A DNA stretch of 64,000 nucleotides from JAODBJ01 sp963782465 (GTDB lineage Bacteria > Actinomycetota > Acidimicrobiia > IMCC26256 > PALSA-610): contig CAWAJR010000006.1 in the NCBI GenBank assembly GCA_963782465.1, positions 620,001 through 684,000 on the forward strand, read 5' to 3'. The notes beneath the pieces were generated by a model. It searched no databases. It saw only the letters and a list, made by a program, of their open reading frames with translations, and was not told the DNA's origin. Shown piece by piece: positions 50,354 through 59,383 of this stretch (the first letter of the stretch is position 1; every line of letters starts with the position of its first letter). The translations under genes and the position numbers were made by a program.

Positions 50354-51039
50354 TCAACCGGCCACGGGGAACAGCCGCGGCACCCGTTCGAACCGGGCGA
50401 GCCCACCCCACGGCATCGTGTCCATGAAGATCCACGACCGGCGGTGGATGGTCGTGGGGCCCCAGGCGGCCAGCGCGTACTTGTGCACCGGCGCCGGGTA
50501 GCCCCGGTTGTGCTCGAACCCGTACGCCGGGAAGTGCTCGGCCTCTGCTTCCATCAGCGCGTCGCGTGTCACCTTGGCGACAACCGACGCGGCCGCGACC
50601 GAGAGCACGGTCTGGTCGCCTTTCACCACTGTGTGAACCCGGCCGTTGGCCCGCAGATAGTCGTGCTTGCCGTCGAGGATGATCCGGTCGGGCTCGATCC
50701 CCTGGGCGGCGAGCTGCGCGAGGCCCGGCCGGCGGCCCGTCGCAGCGCCTCGGTCATGCCGAGCTCGTCGCATTCGTCGTGCGATGCGTGGCCGATCCCG
50801 AAACCGACCGCCCACTGCCGGATCCTCGCCGCGCACACTTCGCGCTCGGCGGGTGTGAGCAGCTTCGAGTCGCGCACCCCGCTCAGGTGTTCGGGGGGCG
50901 CGACCAGTGCACCGACGGTCACCGGCCCCGCCCACGACCCGCGCCCGACCTCGTCGATACCGCAGATCACCCGGTTCCCGGCGTCGCGGAATTTCCGCTC
51001 GAGGCGCAAAGTCGGGTACGGGCCACCCACGACGCGCAC
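50354..51039 (-). CDS. rnhB: Ribonuclease HII (frameshifted)
   Basis: About 228 residues when repaired, from GTG 51039. Active-site acids: Asp and Glu in CGIDEVGRGSWAGPV, Asp in RIILDGKHDYL and Asp in KVTRDALMEAE. The frame breaks at 50722-50726; one added base gives GRALAQLAAQGIEPDRI. RNase HII removes RNA and single ribonucleotides from DNA. Both halves are well preserved, so I read this as a sequence error. Upstream ATG 51105 would overlap the divergent gene. Confidence 0.87.
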
Positions 51040-51077
51040 GTTAGTGGTCCGCCCCTTACCGCGCGCGCTTCGAGGGT

Positions 51078-51083
51078 TACGAT
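51078..51083 (+). promoter_or_regulatory. -10 hexamer TACGAT, leaderless start at 51092
   Basis: TACGAT ends eight bases before the GTG of the small protein. Confidence 0.45.
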
Positions 51084-51091
51084 CGAGCACC

Positions 51092-51298
51092 GTGCATCCG
51101 GGCACACGCGTTGAGGTGCGATCTCGCTTCGAGCATCGGTGGACACGCGGCTTCGAGGTGTCGGAAATCGTTGCCCTCGACGGAGACCGGCCCGGCTACC
51201 GCGTCAAGCGCCGTTCCGACGGCGCGATCCTGCCGGTCACGTTCGACGACGAAGATGTGCGCGAGGAACGGCGCCGGCAATATCCGTGGTGGGGTTGA
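51092..51298 (+). CDS. Small soluble protein of unknown function
   Basis: 68 residues from a GTG. The sequence (RSRFEHRWTRGFEVSEIV, GYRVKRRSDGAILPVTFDDEDVREER) suggests a small beta barrel with an acidic/basic tail. It diverges from rnhB. I recall similar short proteins in actinobacteria but cannot name a family. Confidence 0.6.
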   Translation: MHPGTRVEVRSRFEHRWTRGFEVSEIVALDGDRPGYRVKRRSDGAILPVTFDDEDVREERRRQYPWWG

Positions 51299-51315
51299 TC
51301 CCGGCCGGGCCAGGC

Positions 51316-51612
51316 TCAGGAAGTCGCGGCCTTCAGCGTCTGGATGAGTTGCTCGACCGGGATCGCGGGCATCGTGGTGGTGCGCATCGTCCCGCGTGAC
51401 GCGAGCATGATCGCCGCGTTCGCCATCGCACGTTCGTCGGGAGCTTCGACGATGTTCAGGAAGTCGTACTGGCCCATCAGCGCGTACTGTGCGACCACGG
51501 TGAGCCCGAGGGCTTCCACCTCGGCGCGCACCTCGTTGATGCGATCGGGCTTCTGCCGCACCGTCTCCCAACCGTCGGGGCCGAGCGTTGTGAGCATCGC
51601 GTAGGTGGGCAT
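51316..51612 (-). CDS. GYD-domain protein
   Basis: 98 residues from MPTYAMLTTLGPDGWETV. VVAQYALMGQYDFLNIVEAPDE is the GYD signature of small ferredoxin-like fold proteins (YALMGQYD for the usual xxLGxYD). Function unknown in this family. TACCCT stands seven bases before the ATG. Confidence 0.82.
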   Translation of the reverse strand: MPTYAMLTTLGPDGWETVRQKPDRINEVRAEVEALGLTVVAQYALMGQYDFLNIVEAPDERAMANAAIMLASRGTMRTTTMPAIPVEQLIQTLKAATS

Positions 51613-51619
51613 GGCAACC

Positions 51620-51625
51620 AGGGTA
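51620..51625 (-). promoter_or_regulatory. -10 hexamer TACCCT, leaderless start at 51612
   Basis: On the minus strand TACCCT ends seven bases before the ATG of the GYD-domain gene. Confidence 0.5.
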
Positions 51626-51754
51626 GTGAGCGGCGGCAGCAGGGACGCGGCTCGCGAACGGCACGGCCCCGGGCCGGGCGACGAACCGGCTGGCGGCGAC
51701 ATGGCGCCGGCGACTCGCCATCGTCCCGAGCGCATGCGCCAAGATCGCGCCCAC

Positions 51755-53113
51755 ATGACCTCGCCGGTGCGTTTCCTCGTCGCGCTCGTCCTCGTGGGCG
51801 CCGTCGCCGCGCTGGCCCGTGCCGTCGGGGCCGACCTGGCTTCGGCCGCGCTCCTCCTGCTCGTGACGGTGGTCATCACCTCCCTCCTCGGGCTCCCGGT
51901 CGCGCTCTTCTCGGCCGCGCTGGCGTTCGTCACGCTCAACTATTTCTTCACGGTGCCGCACGGTTCGCTGCGGATCGATTCGGGCGACGACCTTGCCGCC
52001 CTCGTCGTGTTCGTCGGGTCGGCGAGCATCGTCGGCACCGTCGTGCACCTCCTCGACCGCGCCCGGAGGGACGCGCAGCGGCGGGCCGAGGAGACTCGTC
52101 TGCGCCTGGACCTCACCACGAGGCTGGTCGGCGGCGCCGACCTCGGCACCGCACTCCCCGACATCGCGGCCTCGTTCCGGCGTCTTTTCGAACTCGACGC
52201 GTGCCGCATTCAAGTGGGTGCGATCGACGTGACCGCGGGGTCGGTGGTCGCGGCCGGCGCGCACCTCCGTATTCAGAGTGGTCCGGTCGTGGTCGAGGCC
52301 GACACGACTCGCGCGCTGGCGCCCGCCGACCGCGATCTGCTCGAAGCGTTGGTGGCCGGGATCGCGACGGCGATCGACCGTCTGCGATTCGAGGCCGAAG
52401 CTCGCGAAGCGCGGATCGCGGCCGATGTCGACGCGACGCGCGCGGCGTTCCTGTCGGGGGTCAGCCACAACTTGCGCACCCCGCTCGCGGCCGTGAAGGC
52501 GGCCGCCGCGACGCTGCTCGCTCCCGACGCCCGGCTCGACCCCGAAGACCGCGACGAACTCCTCGCGATGATCCGCGACGAGAGTGAGCGCCTGGAACGA
52601 CTCGTGCGCAACACGCTGGCACTGAGCCGTATCAAGGGCGGGGTGCTCCGGGTGCAGGCCGACGACGTCGACGTGAGCGAACTCGCCGGCGTGGCCCTCC
52701 GCCGCGTCGCACCGCTCGCGGGGCAGCACGTCCTGCGGGCCGAGATCGCCGAGGACCTTCCCGCGGTACGGCTCGACGCGACCCTGGTCGAAAACGTCTT
52801 GCTCAACCTGCTCGAGAACGCGTTGCGGTTCGCGCCGCCCGGCTCTGAGATCCTGGTGACCGCGGACCTCGACCCGAAAGGCGATCTCGTGCTCGCGGTG
52901 CAGGACCATGGGCCCGGCGTGAGTGTGGCGGATCGCGACCGGGTATTCGAGGAGTTCACCACTGGTGGCACGCGCGCCGAGGGCGGCGGTTCGGGGCTCG
53001 GGCTCACGATCGCGCGCGCGCTCGTCGCGGCCCACGGCGGCACCGTGACCATTACCGACACGCCCGGGGGTGGCGCGACCTTCGTCTGCACGTTCCCGCA
53101 CGGTCCGGTATGA
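51755..53113 (+). CDS. KdpD-like sensor histidine kinase, DUF4118 type
   Basis: 452 residues from MTSPVRFLVALVLVG. Three or four short membrane helices (about 5-95) form a DUF4118-like membrane domain, with NYFFTVPHGSLRI as in KdpD. A GAF-like linker follows, then the phosphoacceptor SHNLRTPLAAVKAAAATL and ATPase boxes NLLENALRFAPPG, DHGPGV and GGGSGLGLTIARALV. The N-terminal KdpD (Usp) domains are absent, so K+ sensing as in full KdpD is doubtful. Coupled by ATGA to the response regulator; no kdpFABC is near. Confidence 0.87.
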   Translation: MTSPVRFLVALVLVGAVAALARAVGADLASAALLLLVTVVITSLLGLPVALFSAALAFVTLNYFFTVPHGSLRIDSGDDLAALVVFVGSASIVGTVVHLLDRARRDAQRRAEETRLRLDLTTRLVGGADLGTALPDIAASFRRLFELDACRIQVGAIDVTAGSVVAAGAHLRIQSGPVVVEADTTRALAPADRDLLEALVAGIATAIDRLRFEAEAREARIAADVDATRAAFLSGVSHNLRTPLAAVKAAAATLLAPDARLDPEDRDELLAMIRDESERLERLVRNTLALSRIKGGVLRVQADDVDVSELAGVALRRVAPLAGQHVLRAEIAEDLPAVRLDATLVENVLLNLLENALRFAPPGSEILVTADLDPKGDLVLAVQDHGPGVSVADRDRVFEEFTTGGTRAEGGGSGLGLTIARALVAAHGGTVTITDTPGGGATFVCTFPHGPV

Positions 53114-53790
53114 CCACCGTGCTGGTCGTGGAGGACGACACCGCGCTGCGCCGCGCGCTCGGCCTCAGCCTGCGCGCCCGCGGTATCGACGTGCTCGACG
53201 TCGCGACGGGCGAGCAGGCACTGACGGTCGCGGCCGACGGCCGGGCCGATCTCGTGGTGCTCGACCTCGGCCTCCCCGACATCGACGGGTTCGAAGTGCT
53301 GGAACGCATCCGGTCCTTCAGCGCGGTGCCGGTGATCGTGTTGACCGCGCGCGACCGGCAGGCCGACAAGGTGCGGGTACTCGACGCGGGCGCCGACGAC
53401 TACGTGACCAAACCGTTCGATCCGGAAGAGTTGCTGGCGCGTATCCGTGCCGCGTTGCGGCGGCGGCCCGACGCACCCCCGGCACCGTCGGTCGTGCGCG
53501 CCGGCGACCTGGAGATCGACCTCCCCCGCCGGCTCGTCATGCGCGACGGCGCGGCGGTCCATCTCACCCGCACGGAGTGGCAGTTGCTCGAACAGCTCGT
53601 GCGCAACCCGGAGAAGTTGCTGACCCAGGAGTACCTGCTCCGCGAGGTTTGGGGTGCCGGGTACGGCACGGAGACCAACTACTTGCGGGTGTACGTGGGC
53701 CAGCTGCGCAAGAAGCTGGGCGACGAAGCCACGAACCCGCGTCTCATCGTCACCGAGCCCGGGATCGGGTACCGCTGGATAGGAAGCTGA
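53110..53790 (+). CDS. OmpR/KdpE-like response regulator
   Basis: 226 residues. Receiver: VVEDDTALRRALG with the acidic pair, phosphoacceptor Asp in LVVLDLGLPDIDGFE and Lys in YVTKPFDPEELLARIR. DNA-binding winged helix ends ETNYLRVYVGQLRKKLGDE and PGIGYRWIG, close to KdpE. Cotranscribed with the kinase. Targets unknown; the GH38 gene that follows has its own promoter. Confidence 0.9.
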   Translation: MTTVLVVEDDTALRRALGLSLRARGIDVLDVATGEQALTVAADGRADLVVLDLGLPDIDGFEVLERIRSFSAVPVIVLTARDRQADKVRVLDAGADDYVTKPFDPEELLARIRAALRRRPDAPPAPSVVRAGDLEIDLPRRLVMRDGAAVHLTRTEWQLLEQLVRNPEKLLTQEYLLREVWGAGYGTETNYLRVYVGQLRKKLGDEATNPRLIVTEPGIGYRWIGS

Positions 53791-53807
53791 CGAACGAGGC
53801 CCGCGTT

Positions 53808-53813
53808 TAGGCT
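53808..53813 (+). promoter_or_regulatory. -10 hexamer TAGGCT, leaderless start at 53821
   Basis: TAGGCT ends seven bases before the ATG of the alpha-mannosidase; CTGACG at 53787-53792 could be a poor -35. Confidence 0.5.
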
Positions 53814-53820
53814 GGCGCCC

Positions 53821-56553
53821 ATGTCTCGCACCGGTCCTCTCACTGTCGCAATCGTCCCGCACACGCACTGGGATCGCGAGTGGTACGAGCCGTTCCAGAC
53901 GTTCCGGATGCGCCTCGTCGCCCTGCTCGACCAGTTGATCCCCATCCTCGAGCACGACATGTCGTACGCACGTTTCATGCTCGACGGCCAGACGGTGGTG
54001 CTCGACGACTACCTCGAGGTCCGACCGGAGATGTTGCCCGCGCTGCAACGGCTGACCGCTTCGGGCCGGATCTCGGTCGGACCGTGGATGGTCCTCATGG
54101 ACGAGTTCATGGTGTCGGCCGAGACCATGGTGCGCGACCTCCAATTCGGTATGGCGAGGGGCGCGCAGTTCGGCGGTGCGATGCCGGTCGGTTACCTGCC
54201 CGACATGTTCGGGCACGTCGCGCAGATGCCTCAGATCCTCCGGCTCGCCGGGCTCGACCGCGCCGTCGTATGGCGGGGTGTGCCGTCGGCGATCGACCGC
54301 AACGCGTTCTGGTGGGAGGCACCCGACGGTTCGCGTGTCCGCACCGAGTGGTTGTACGGCTCCTACTCGAACGGTTCGAACATCCCTCCCGACGCGAAGA
54401 AGCTCGTCGAGATCGCGAGCGACTACGAAGCCGAACTCGGCCCCGCCCGGCTCGGCGACATGTTGCTGATGAACGGCACCGACCACCAGATGCCTTCGCC
54501 GTGGCTCGGCCGCGTCGTCGCCGAGGCGAACGGCATCCAGGACGATTACCGGTTCGTCGTCACGTCGCTGGCCGAGTACCTGCGCACGCAGCCCTCCGAC
54601 GATCTCCCGGTATGGAAGGGTGAGCTCCGATCGGGTTCGCGGGCGCACGTGCTGATGGGTGTCGCGTCGAACCGGGTCGACGTGCACCAGCTGTGCGCGC
54701 ACGCCGAACGTTCCGTCGAGCGCCGGGCCGAGCCGCTGGCCGCCCTCTTCCTCGATCCTGCGCAGTACCCGCACCGGCTGCTCGAACTGGCGTGGCTCGC
54801 ACTCGTGTGCAACAGCGCCCACGACTCATCGTGTGCGTGCAGCGCCGACGAAGTCGTCGAGCAGGTCCGCGTGCGTTACGCCGAAGCTCGGCAAATCGCC
54901 GACGGCGTGACTCGCGACGCGTTGCACGCGTTCGCGGCGAGCATCGACACCGCTCCCGGGTCGACGGTGGTCCTCAACCCGACCGCGAGGCCGCGTTCGG
55001 GCGCGGTGGAGCTCACCCTCCCCGGACGCGGCCCGGTGCACTTCGTCGCCCCCGACGGCACCATGCGTCCCGGGCAACTGGTCGGCGAATCCCGCCGCGA
55101 CACGCTCGTCACGATCGTGCGGGGAGAGAAGGTGCGCTGGGTGCTCAACAACCTGCGCAACGCCGAAGCCGCAGGGGTGAAGGTCGCCCGGATCGACGTT
55201 CGCCACGACGGCGACTGCCACGAGGTCGAGGTCGAGCACGCGATCTTGGGCGAGCCCGGCGTCGACACGACCGAGCTGTACGAGAACGTCCTCGAGTGGG
55301 GCCACGCGGGCGACCAGGTGTCGTTCACCATCGTCGGCGTCCCGCTGCGCACGGTGCTGTTCGACACGGGCGTCATCGACGGTTTCGGATGGAAGACCTA
55401 CCAGCCGGTCGACGGCGAGAGCCCCGCCGGTACCGTCGAGGCCGACGAAGGCACGCTGCGCAACGAGCACCTGCGGGTCGCGATCGACGCTGGGAACGGC
55501 ACCTACTCGATCACCACCACCGACGGTATCGAACTGCACGGCCTCGGTCGCCTCGTCGACGGCGGCGACGGCGGCGACACGTACAACTATTCGCCGCCGG
55601 AAACCGACGTCGTCGTCGACCGGCCGGAACACGTCGCGGTGGAGGTCACGGAGCAGGGGCCTGTTCGCGCCCGCGCGACGATCAGCAGCACCTACACATG
55701 GCCGGTACGCGCGAACGGCGACGAACGATCGTGCCGCGAGCGGAGCGTCGAGACCGCAACGGTCACGGTGCACACTCGCCTCGAACTGCGCGCCGGCGAA
55801 CGTTTCGTGCGCGTGCACCACGAGTTCGACAACCCGTCGCGCGACCACCGATTGCGGGTCCATTTCCCGCTACCGGAGACCGTCACCGGCTCCGACGCGG
55901 AGTGCGCCTTCGGCGTGGTGCACCGCGGGCTCACCGCGGAGGGCAGCGCGCAGGAGGCCGGCCTCCCGACGTTCCCGTCGCGGCGGTTCGTCGACGCGAG
56001 CGACGGCACCGCCGGTCTCGCGCTCGTGCACGACGGCCTGCTCGAGTACGAGGTGGTCGAGAACGGCAACGAGATCGCACTGACGCTCCTGCGGTCGGTC
56101 GGCTACATATCGCGCGGCGCGCCGGCGCTGCGGCTGGAACCGGCCGGTCCCTACACGGCCGTGGAAGACGCGCAACTGCTGGGGCACCGGACCATGGACT
56201 ACGCCGTGCTCGCCCACCGCGGCGACTGGCGCGACGCCGACTGCTACGGCGCTGCCGACGCGGTGCTCGTGCCGCTCGAGTGCACTCGCGCCGGGAGCCC
56301 GTTCGGCGGCTCCGTGCCCAAGGAGGGCGCGAAACTCTCCGTCACCGGCGCCGAAGTCTCGGCGGTGCAGCGCGACCCGGGTGGGCTGGTCGTGCGCGTG
56401 TTCCGCACCGAGCCGACCGTGGGCGACGTCTTGGTCGAGTACGACGGTGCACCGGCGCGAGGTTCACTGGTCGACCTGATGGGCGGCCCGCTCGAACCGT
56501 TCGAAGGCCGGGTACATCTGCGGCCGTGGCAGATCGCGACGCTGCGGATCTGA
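53821..56553 (+). CDS. GH38-family alpha-mannosidase
   Basis: 910 residues. Zinc ligands and active site: IVPHTHWDREWYEPF at the N-terminus, the likely nucleophile Asp in GYLPDMFGHVAQMP, and the second His region CNSAHDSSCACSADEV. The last 500 residues are the beta-rich C-terminal domains. No signal peptide, so cytoplasmic; such bacterial GH38 enzymes cleave alpha-mannosides or mannosylglycerate-type substrates. No sugar transporter is adjacent. Confidence 0.92.
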   Translation: MSRTGPLTVAIVPHTHWDREWYEPFQTFRMRLVALLDQLIPILEHDMSYARFMLDGQTVVLDDYLEVRPEMLPALQRLTASGRISVGPWMVLMDEFMVSAETMVRDLQFGMARGAQFGGAMPVGYLPDMFGHVAQMPQILRLAGLDRAVVWRGVPSAIDRNAFWWEAPDGSRVRTEWLYGSYSNGSNIPPDAKKLVEIASDYEAELGPARLGDMLLMNGTDHQMPSPWLGRVVAEANGIQDDYRFVVTSLAEYLRTQPSDDLPVWKGELRSGSRAHVLMGVASNRVDVHQLCAHAERSVERRAEPLAALFLDPAQYPHRLLELAWLALVCNSAHDSSCACSADEVVEQVRVRYAEARQIADGVTRDALHAFAASIDTAPGSTVVLNPTARPRSGAVELTLPGRGPVHFVAPDGTMRPGQLVGESRRDTLVTIVRGEKVRWVLNNLRNAEAAGVKVARIDVRHDGDCHEVEVEHAILGEPGVDTTELYENVLEWGHAGDQVSFTIVGVPLRTVLFDTGVIDGFGWKTYQPVDGESPAGTVEADEGTLRNEHLRVAIDAGNGTYSITTTDGIELHGLGRLVDGGDGGDTYNYSPPETDVVVDRPEHVAVEVTEQGPVRARATISSTYTWPVRANGDERSCRERSVETATVTVHTRLELRAGERFVRVHHEFDNPSRDHRLRVHFPLPETVTGSDAECAFGVVHRGLTAEGSAQEAGLPTFPSRRFVDASDGTAGLALVHDGLLEYEVVENGNEIALTLLRSVGYISRGAPALRLEPAGPYTAVEDAQLLGHRTMDYAVLAHRGDWRDADCYGAADAVLVPLECTRAGSPFGGSVPKEGAKLSVTGAEVSAVQRDPGGLVVRVFRTEPTVGDVLVEYDGAPARGSLVDLMGGPLEPFEGRVHLRPWQIATLRI

Positions 56554-56608
56554 GCGCCGGCGCGCAATATCGCGGCTGGTTCGCCGCGCCGTGGGCGAGA
56601 CTGGCGCC

Positions 56609-57085
56609 GTGCACGACCCGGGCGTAGAGCTCCGCGACCAGATCGGTGGGGCCGGGACGATCTGCCGCGACATTCTCGGCACGCTCTCGCAGTGGTTCGG
56701 TATCCCTGCCTCCGTCGATCACTACGTCGAGGTCGCCGAGCGCGCACCGACCGTCGTCGCCACGATCGGCAGCGCTCCGGTCGGGTTCGTCACGGTTGTC
56801 AACCACGGCCCGTACGCGAGTGAGGTCTTCGTGATGGGCGTCCGACCGGAGCGTCACCGGGAAGGCATCGGCCGGCGGATGTTGCAGCACGCCGAGGTCG
56901 GGCTCGCCCGCGCGGGTGTCGAGTACCTGCAGGTGAAGACGCTGAGCCCCAGTGCGCCCGACGAGAACTACGCGAAGACACGGGCGTTCTACCTGGCGTA
57001 CGGGTTCCGGCCCCTGGAGGAGTTCCCCATCCTGTGGGGCCCCGGGAACCCCGCCCTGCAACTGATCAAGACGGTCAGCCGGTAG
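56609..57085 (+). CDS. GNAT-family N-acetyltransferase
   Basis: 158 residues from GTG 56609 (a GTG six codons earlier is possible). VFVMGVRPERHREGIGRRMLQHAE is the acetyl-CoA loop, followed by VEYLQVKTLSPSAPDENYAKTRAFYLAYGFRPL, where the NYAKTRAFYLAYGF segment is the usual end of the fold. Substrate unknown. The end overlaps the convergent cyclase by 11 bases. Confidence 0.85.
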   Translation: MHDPGVELRDQIGGAGTICRDILGTLSQWFGIPASVDHYVEVAERAPTVVATIGSAPVGFVTVVNHGPYASEVFVMGVRPERHREGIGRRMLQHAEVGLARAGVEYLQVKTLSPSAPDENYAKTRAFYLAYGFRPLEEFPILWGPGNPALQLIKTVSR

Positions 57086-58199
57086 CGACACGGAGGAGCT
57101 GGTAGGCCTCCACCGGCACGCTGTAACCGGCCAGGTTGTAGTGGCCGGCCGGATGGAACGAGTAGCGGTAGTCGATGCGGGTCAGACGTTCGGCGAGCGC
57201 GGTGTCGGTGAGCACGACACCCGGTTCGGCCGCGTTCACCAGCCGGGCCGCGAGGTTCACGGTCGCGCCGTGGAAGTCGCCCTGGCGCACGATCACCTCG
57301 CCGAACGCGAGGCCGATCCGCAGGCGCGGGAGACGGTGCTGCGCGCATGCGTCGAGCATGTCGAGCGCCAGTGCGCACGCGACGCCCGGGGCGCTCGTCA
57401 CGAACATCACCGCGTCACCGATCCGTTTCACGACGTGCGCACCGACCGCGGCGATGAGATCGCCGGTGAGCGACTCGAACGTGTTCAACATCGCGCCGAG
57501 CTCGTGCGGTGCAAGTTCCTGCGAGAGCCCGGTGTAGCCCGCGAGATCGGCGAACCCGACGGTCAGGTACGCGAGGTTCGTCGCCGACGGGGTGGTGCCT
57601 GCGTCGCTGTAGCGCCGGGCGATCATCTCGAGATGCCGGCGGTGCAACGTATCGATACCGTCGACGACCCGCGGGAGCACCTCGTCGGCGACGGCGACGT
57701 ACGTCTTCGCGATGTCGACCACCCGTGATTCCGCGATGAGGGGCGCCTCGATGTTCGCCCGCAACAACGCGACCTCGGCCTCGGCGATACGCGCGGTCGC
57801 CTCACCCATCGTGCGGACCAACTGCACGACCAGGTCGGTCCCGATCAAGAGTTGCAGGCTGCGCGCGAGGCCGAGGAGGCCAACGTCGTTGTCGCTGAAG
57901 TTGCGTTCGTGCGGGCGCGGGTCGGGGAAGCCCGCAGCGCGCCACACGCGCAGCGCGAAGTCGACCTGTACGCCGGCCCGCTCGGCGGCTTCCGGGAACG
58001 TGCACCGGGCGTCGTTCGGCCGGAGGCGGCGCAACGCGGCCACGCTGAGCAAGCGTTGTTCCTGGTCGGCGCGCACGAGTTCGGGGATCGAGAGCCCGAG
58101 ACCGAGGAGGTAGTCGAGGAGTTCGAGGCGAGTCGCCGCCTCGGCTGCGGCCGGGTCGTAGAGACCCGCCGCCTCGAGGTCTTCGGCGTTCTCGCTCAC
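57075..58199 (-). CDS. Class III adenylate cyclase with Rv1264/Rv2212-type regulatory N-terminus
   Basis: 374 residues from a GTG that overlaps the stop of the preceding gene (GTGA). The regulatory helical part is about residues 1-205. The cyclase core has VGFADLAGYTGLSQEL, VVKRIGDAVMFV with Lys and Asp, and GATVNLAARL with Asn and Arg, so catalytic residues are present. It is the last gene of the plsC-gpsA-unknown-cyclase operon, which suggests a link between cAMP and envelope lipid synthesis. Second cyclase of this type in the window. Confidence 0.87.
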   Translation of the reverse strand: MSENAEDLEAAGLYDPAAAEAATRLELLDYLLGLGLSIPELVRADQEQRLLSVAALRRLRPNDARCTFPEAAERAGVQVDFALRVWRAAGFPDPRPHERNFSDNDVGLLGLARSLQLLIGTDLVVQLVRTMGEATARIAEAEVALLRANIEAPLIAESRVVDIAKTYVAVADEVLPRVVDGIDTLHRRHLEMIARRYSDAGTTPSATNLAYLTVGFADLAGYTGLSQELAPHELGAMLNTFESLTGDLIAAVGAHVVKRIGDAVMFVTSAPGVACALALDMLDACAQHRLPRLRIGLAFGEVIVRQGDFHGATVNLAARLVNAAEPGVVLTDTALAERLTRIDYRYSFHPAGHYNLAGYSVPVEAYQLLRVATG

Positions 58200-59383
58200 G
58201 GTTCGGTCGAGGAGTTCGCACGCAACCGCGCGCCCGACGGGGCGAACGGGGCAAGCAGCGTCTCGCCCTCGCCGCCGGCGACCGACCAGTCGCGATCGAG
58301 CGCGGGCGCCCGCACCGTGACGCCGCGGGGCGCGTCCCACAGCAACGCGGGTCGCTCGCCGTGCCAGCGCACCGCGTACGACACGCGGCCGGCACGGGTC
58401 GGCGCGTCGTGCACCGTGACCGGCTGCCCGGCCCAGTCGTCGGGGAACCCGGGAAGGAGGAGGAGTTCGTCGCCCCGATCGTCGAGCAACATGGCGCGCA
58501 CTTCCGACAGCAGCGTCGGGCGGGTCTCGCGGCGGTGGGCGGCCGCCCGCCGTTCCTTCGTGCGGGCACGATGCCAGGCGGTGGCGGTTTCGTCGTCGAA
58601 GCCCCAATCTTCGAGATCGACGATCGTGCGCGCGTCCGGGCGCCGTGCGCCGGCGTCGAGCAGCAACGTCGCCCGGGCGGCGTCGACGCCATCCTGCAGC
58701 GGGCCGGGCACTTCGACCCGCATGGCGCGATCGAGTTGGGTGACCCAACCGCGCTGTACCGACGCCATGGTCGGCAACTGCTCCAGGAGGTCGAGCGGCG
58801 GGCCGGGGGCGTCGTCGAGCGCGACCGCGACCCGGAATTGTGTGCGGTGCGCGACCGGGAACACGAACGCGGCTTCGCGCGGCCCACCCGGCGCCGGCAC
58901 GAACGGCCCTTCACCCGCCTCCCCGCGCACCACCACATCGGCGGCGCCGGCGCCGCTCGCCCACCGCATCGGCGGTTTCGGCAAGATGAGCGCGGCACGC
59001 CCGCCGGCCCGCACGACATTGCCGTCGAGCGAGAGGGAAGGCGCGCGCCGAGCACCAGCGGTGAGCACGAACGCGAGTGCGAAGGGCGCCGGCGACGCGT
59101 TCTCGACCTCGACCACCACGTACGCGCCGCCATTCGCGCTCCGAGCGGCGTAGACCCGCTGGACCGCGTCGCCCGACGGCACCCGCACCTTCGTTATGTA
59201 CGCGGGCGCGGGGCCGGCGCGTTCGTGGCGTACGCCGGCGTCGCGCTCCGGGTCGTGCCAGCGGTCCTCGGCCCCGACGAGGAAACGCAGGCCGAACCCG
59301 CCGGCATCGAGCGTCCCGGCGCGGTCGACCTCGCCGGTCGATGGCGTACCGAGCACGCCGACCCGTGCCCCCACCTCGGTCAT
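58196..59383 (-). CDS. Unknown protein with glycosidase-like C-terminal beta domain
   Basis: 395 residues from MTEVGARVGVLGTPSTGEVD. Beta-rich N-terminal half (VRVPSGDAVQRVYAARS, GGAYVVVEVENASPAPF), then a region with LEQLPTMASVQRGWVTQLDR and a C-terminal part ELLLLPGFPDDWAGQPVTVHD...GRVSYAVRWHGERPALLWD. The last recalls the C-terminal beta domain of glycoside hydrolases. No catalytic motif or signal peptide seen. It overlaps both neighbours by four bases, so it is strictly cotranslated with gpsA and the cyclase. Confidence 0.7.
   Translation of the reverse strand: MTEVGARVGVLGTPSTGEVDRAGTLDAGGFGLRFLVGAEDRWHDPERDAGVRHERAGPAPAYITKVRVPSGDAVQRVYAARSANGGAYVVVEVENASPAPFALAFVLTAGARRAPSLSLDGNVVRAGGRAALILPKPPMRWASGAGAADVVVRGEAGEGPFVPAPGGPREAAFVFPVAHRTQFRVAVALDDAPGPPLDLLEQLPTMASVQRGWVTQLDRAMRVEVPGPLQDGVDAARATLLLDAGARRPDARTIVDLEDWGFDDETATAWHRARTKERRAAAHRRETRPTLLSEVRAMLLDDRGDELLLLPGFPDDWAGQPVTVHDAPTRAGRVSYAVRWHGERPALLWDAPRGVTVRAPALDRDWSVAGGEGETLLAPFAPSGARLRANSSTEP

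Noticed and set aside
51755..53790. A KdpDE system controlling a Kdp potassium pump
   Set aside because: The kinase lacks the N-terminal KdpD domain and no kdpFABC is in the window, so I keep only KdpD/E-like.
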